From Methanomicrobiales archaeon (GTDB lineage: Archaea; Halobacteriota; Methanomicrobia; Methanomicrobiales; Methanomicrobiaceae), in assembly GCA_012523385.1 (NCBI GenBank), contig JAAYIO010000124.1, positions 1-5,177 of the forward strand: DNA of 5,177 nt, in the 5' to 3' direction. The notes under the pieces are model-generated. The model worked only from the letters and a program-made list of their open reading frames with translations, did no database searches and was not told the DNA's origin. Made by a program: the position numbers and the translations under genes. Below, piece by piece: positions 4,392-5,177 of this stretch. Position 1 is the stretch's first letter; every line of letters begins with the position of its first letter.

Positions 4392-5177
4392 ATGAGCTGC
4401 ACAATCATTGTCGGTGGGTTTTTCGGAGATGAGGGTAAGGGCAAAATCGTTGCCCACGTTGCCCATAAGGACAAACCGTCCATTATCTCCCGGGGTGGAG
4501 TCGGTCCGAATGCCGGCCATACGGTAAAGGTCGGAGAAAAGGAGTACGGGGTACGGATGATTCCATCAGGGTTTGTCTTCCCGGATGCACGTCTCTTTAT
4601 CGGCACAGGTGTGATGGTCGACCCGCGGGTACTGAAACAGGAAATAGCCTATGTCGGGGTTGAGGGCCGGATCTTCATCGACGGGCGCTGCTCTATTATT
4701 GAAGAGAAGCATATTGAGCAGGATCGCGCTAATGAATATCTCTCCAAGACCATTGGCTCCACCGGAACCGGGTGCGGACCTGCGAATGTCGACCGGGTGC
4801 AGCGGGTTGCAACGCAGGCAAAGAACGTGCCCGAACTTGCTACATACATCATTGATACCGCACAGGAGATCAACGATGCGCTGGACAGAGGTGAGTCGGT
4901 TCTTCTGGAAGGAACACAGGGGTTCGGTATCTCTCTGTACTACGGAACATATCCCTATGTCACCTCTAAGGACACCTCAGCGTCTCAGATTGCGGCTGAC
5001 AATGGTGTCGGCCCGACCCGCATCGATGATGTGATCGTCGTATTCAAGGCATATCCAACACGGGTTAGCGAAGGTCCTTTTGGAACGGAGATGACACGGG
5101 ATGAGTCCCATGCGCTGGGTATCGAGGAGTGTGGTGCTGTTACCCACCGCGCACGCCGTATTGGATGCTGGGACGGA
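4392..5177 (+). CDS. purA: Adenylosuccinate synthetase, N-terminal 262 residues (partial at the right edge)
   Basis: It joins IMP and aspartate using GTP to give adenylosuccinate, the first committed step from IMP to AMP, in the cytoplasm. Visible motifs: the phosphate loop GGFFGDEGKGKI (residues 8-19) with catalytic Asp 13; RGGVGPNAGHTV (34-45) with catalytic His 43; IGTGVMVDP (70-78); STGTGCGPAN (123-132), the IMP-contacting loop; LLEGTQGFGISLYYGTYPYV (171-190), continuing into TSKDTSASQ (191-199). The compact sequence is the archaeal type (about 340 residues), shorter than the bacterial enzyme of about 430, so roughly 80 residues lie beyond the window. ATG 4392 is the first possible start because an in-frame TGA lies at 4386-4388. 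No Shine-Dalgarno site precedes it, which fits a leaderless or very short-leader transcript. The upstream aminotransferase could supply or use aspartate, a substrate here, but the genes are separated by the ORB region and are probably transcribed separately. Confidence 0.95.
   Translation, partial: MSCTIIVGGFFGDEGKGKIVAHVAHKDKPSIISRGGVGPNAGHTVKVGEKEYGVRMIPSGFVFPDARLFIGTGVMVDPRVLKQEIAYVGVEGRIFIDGRCSIIEEKHIEQDRANEYLSKTIGSTGTGCGPANVDRVQRVATQAKNVPELATYIIDTAQEINDALDRGESVLLEGTQGFGISLYYGTYPYVTSKDTSASQIAADNGVGPTRIDDVIVVFKAYPTRVSEGPFGTEMTRDESHALGIEECGAVTHRARRIGCWDG

Noticed and set aside
3983..4606. Two - strand frames crossing the aat-purA gap
   Set aside because: They overlap the ends of aat and purA, cover the ORB repeats and have no domain features.
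4651..5034. 127-residue + strand frame within purA
   Set aside because: The overlapping PurA frame has continuous family motifs; this one has an arginine- and serine-rich shadow composition.

Overview
The window looks like part of a euryarchaeal chromosome, most probably a methanogen of the Methanomicrobiales or a close relative. The reasons are an Orc1/Cdc6 initiator gene, archaeal-type origin recognition box (ORB) repeats, an archaeal-type short-form adenylosuccinate synthetase, an Lrp/AsnC regulator paired with an aminotransferase, GGAGGTGA-type ribosome binding sites and TATA-like rather than bacterial promoters. The exact genus is an inference and cannot be fixed from the sequence alone.

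Layout, all genes on the + strand. Bases 1-72 hold the last 23 codons of an unidentified upstream gene, followed by a hairpin/oligo-T terminator. Bases 97-986 are a long non-coding leader: AT-rich, with a strikingly pyrimidine-rich block at 301-390, several small dyads, and an ORB-like site next to the cdc6 start. Bases 987-2222 encode Orc1/Cdc6. It stops at a TGA immediately after the winged-helix wing, yet the same frame stays open for 36 more codons that read like the missing C-terminus. lrp (2342-2833) and a class I/II aminotransferase (2842-3999) follow with short spacing and probably form one transcription unit with cdc6.

The 392-base gap 4000-4391 holds two copies of a 21-bp ORB-type repeat in the same orientation, 193 bp apart, with hairpins around them. 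It ends in a TATA-like element framed by a perfect inverted repeat just before purA, which begins at 4392 and runs off the right edge.

The simplest reading is a replication-origin neighbourhood: the initiator gene, an AT-rich leader and ORB sites within about 4 kb, with metabolic genes (aminotransferase, purine synthesis) inserted in and beside it. The two points most worth checking are the in-frame stop in the initiator gene and the ORB pair located between aat and purA rather than only beside cdc6.
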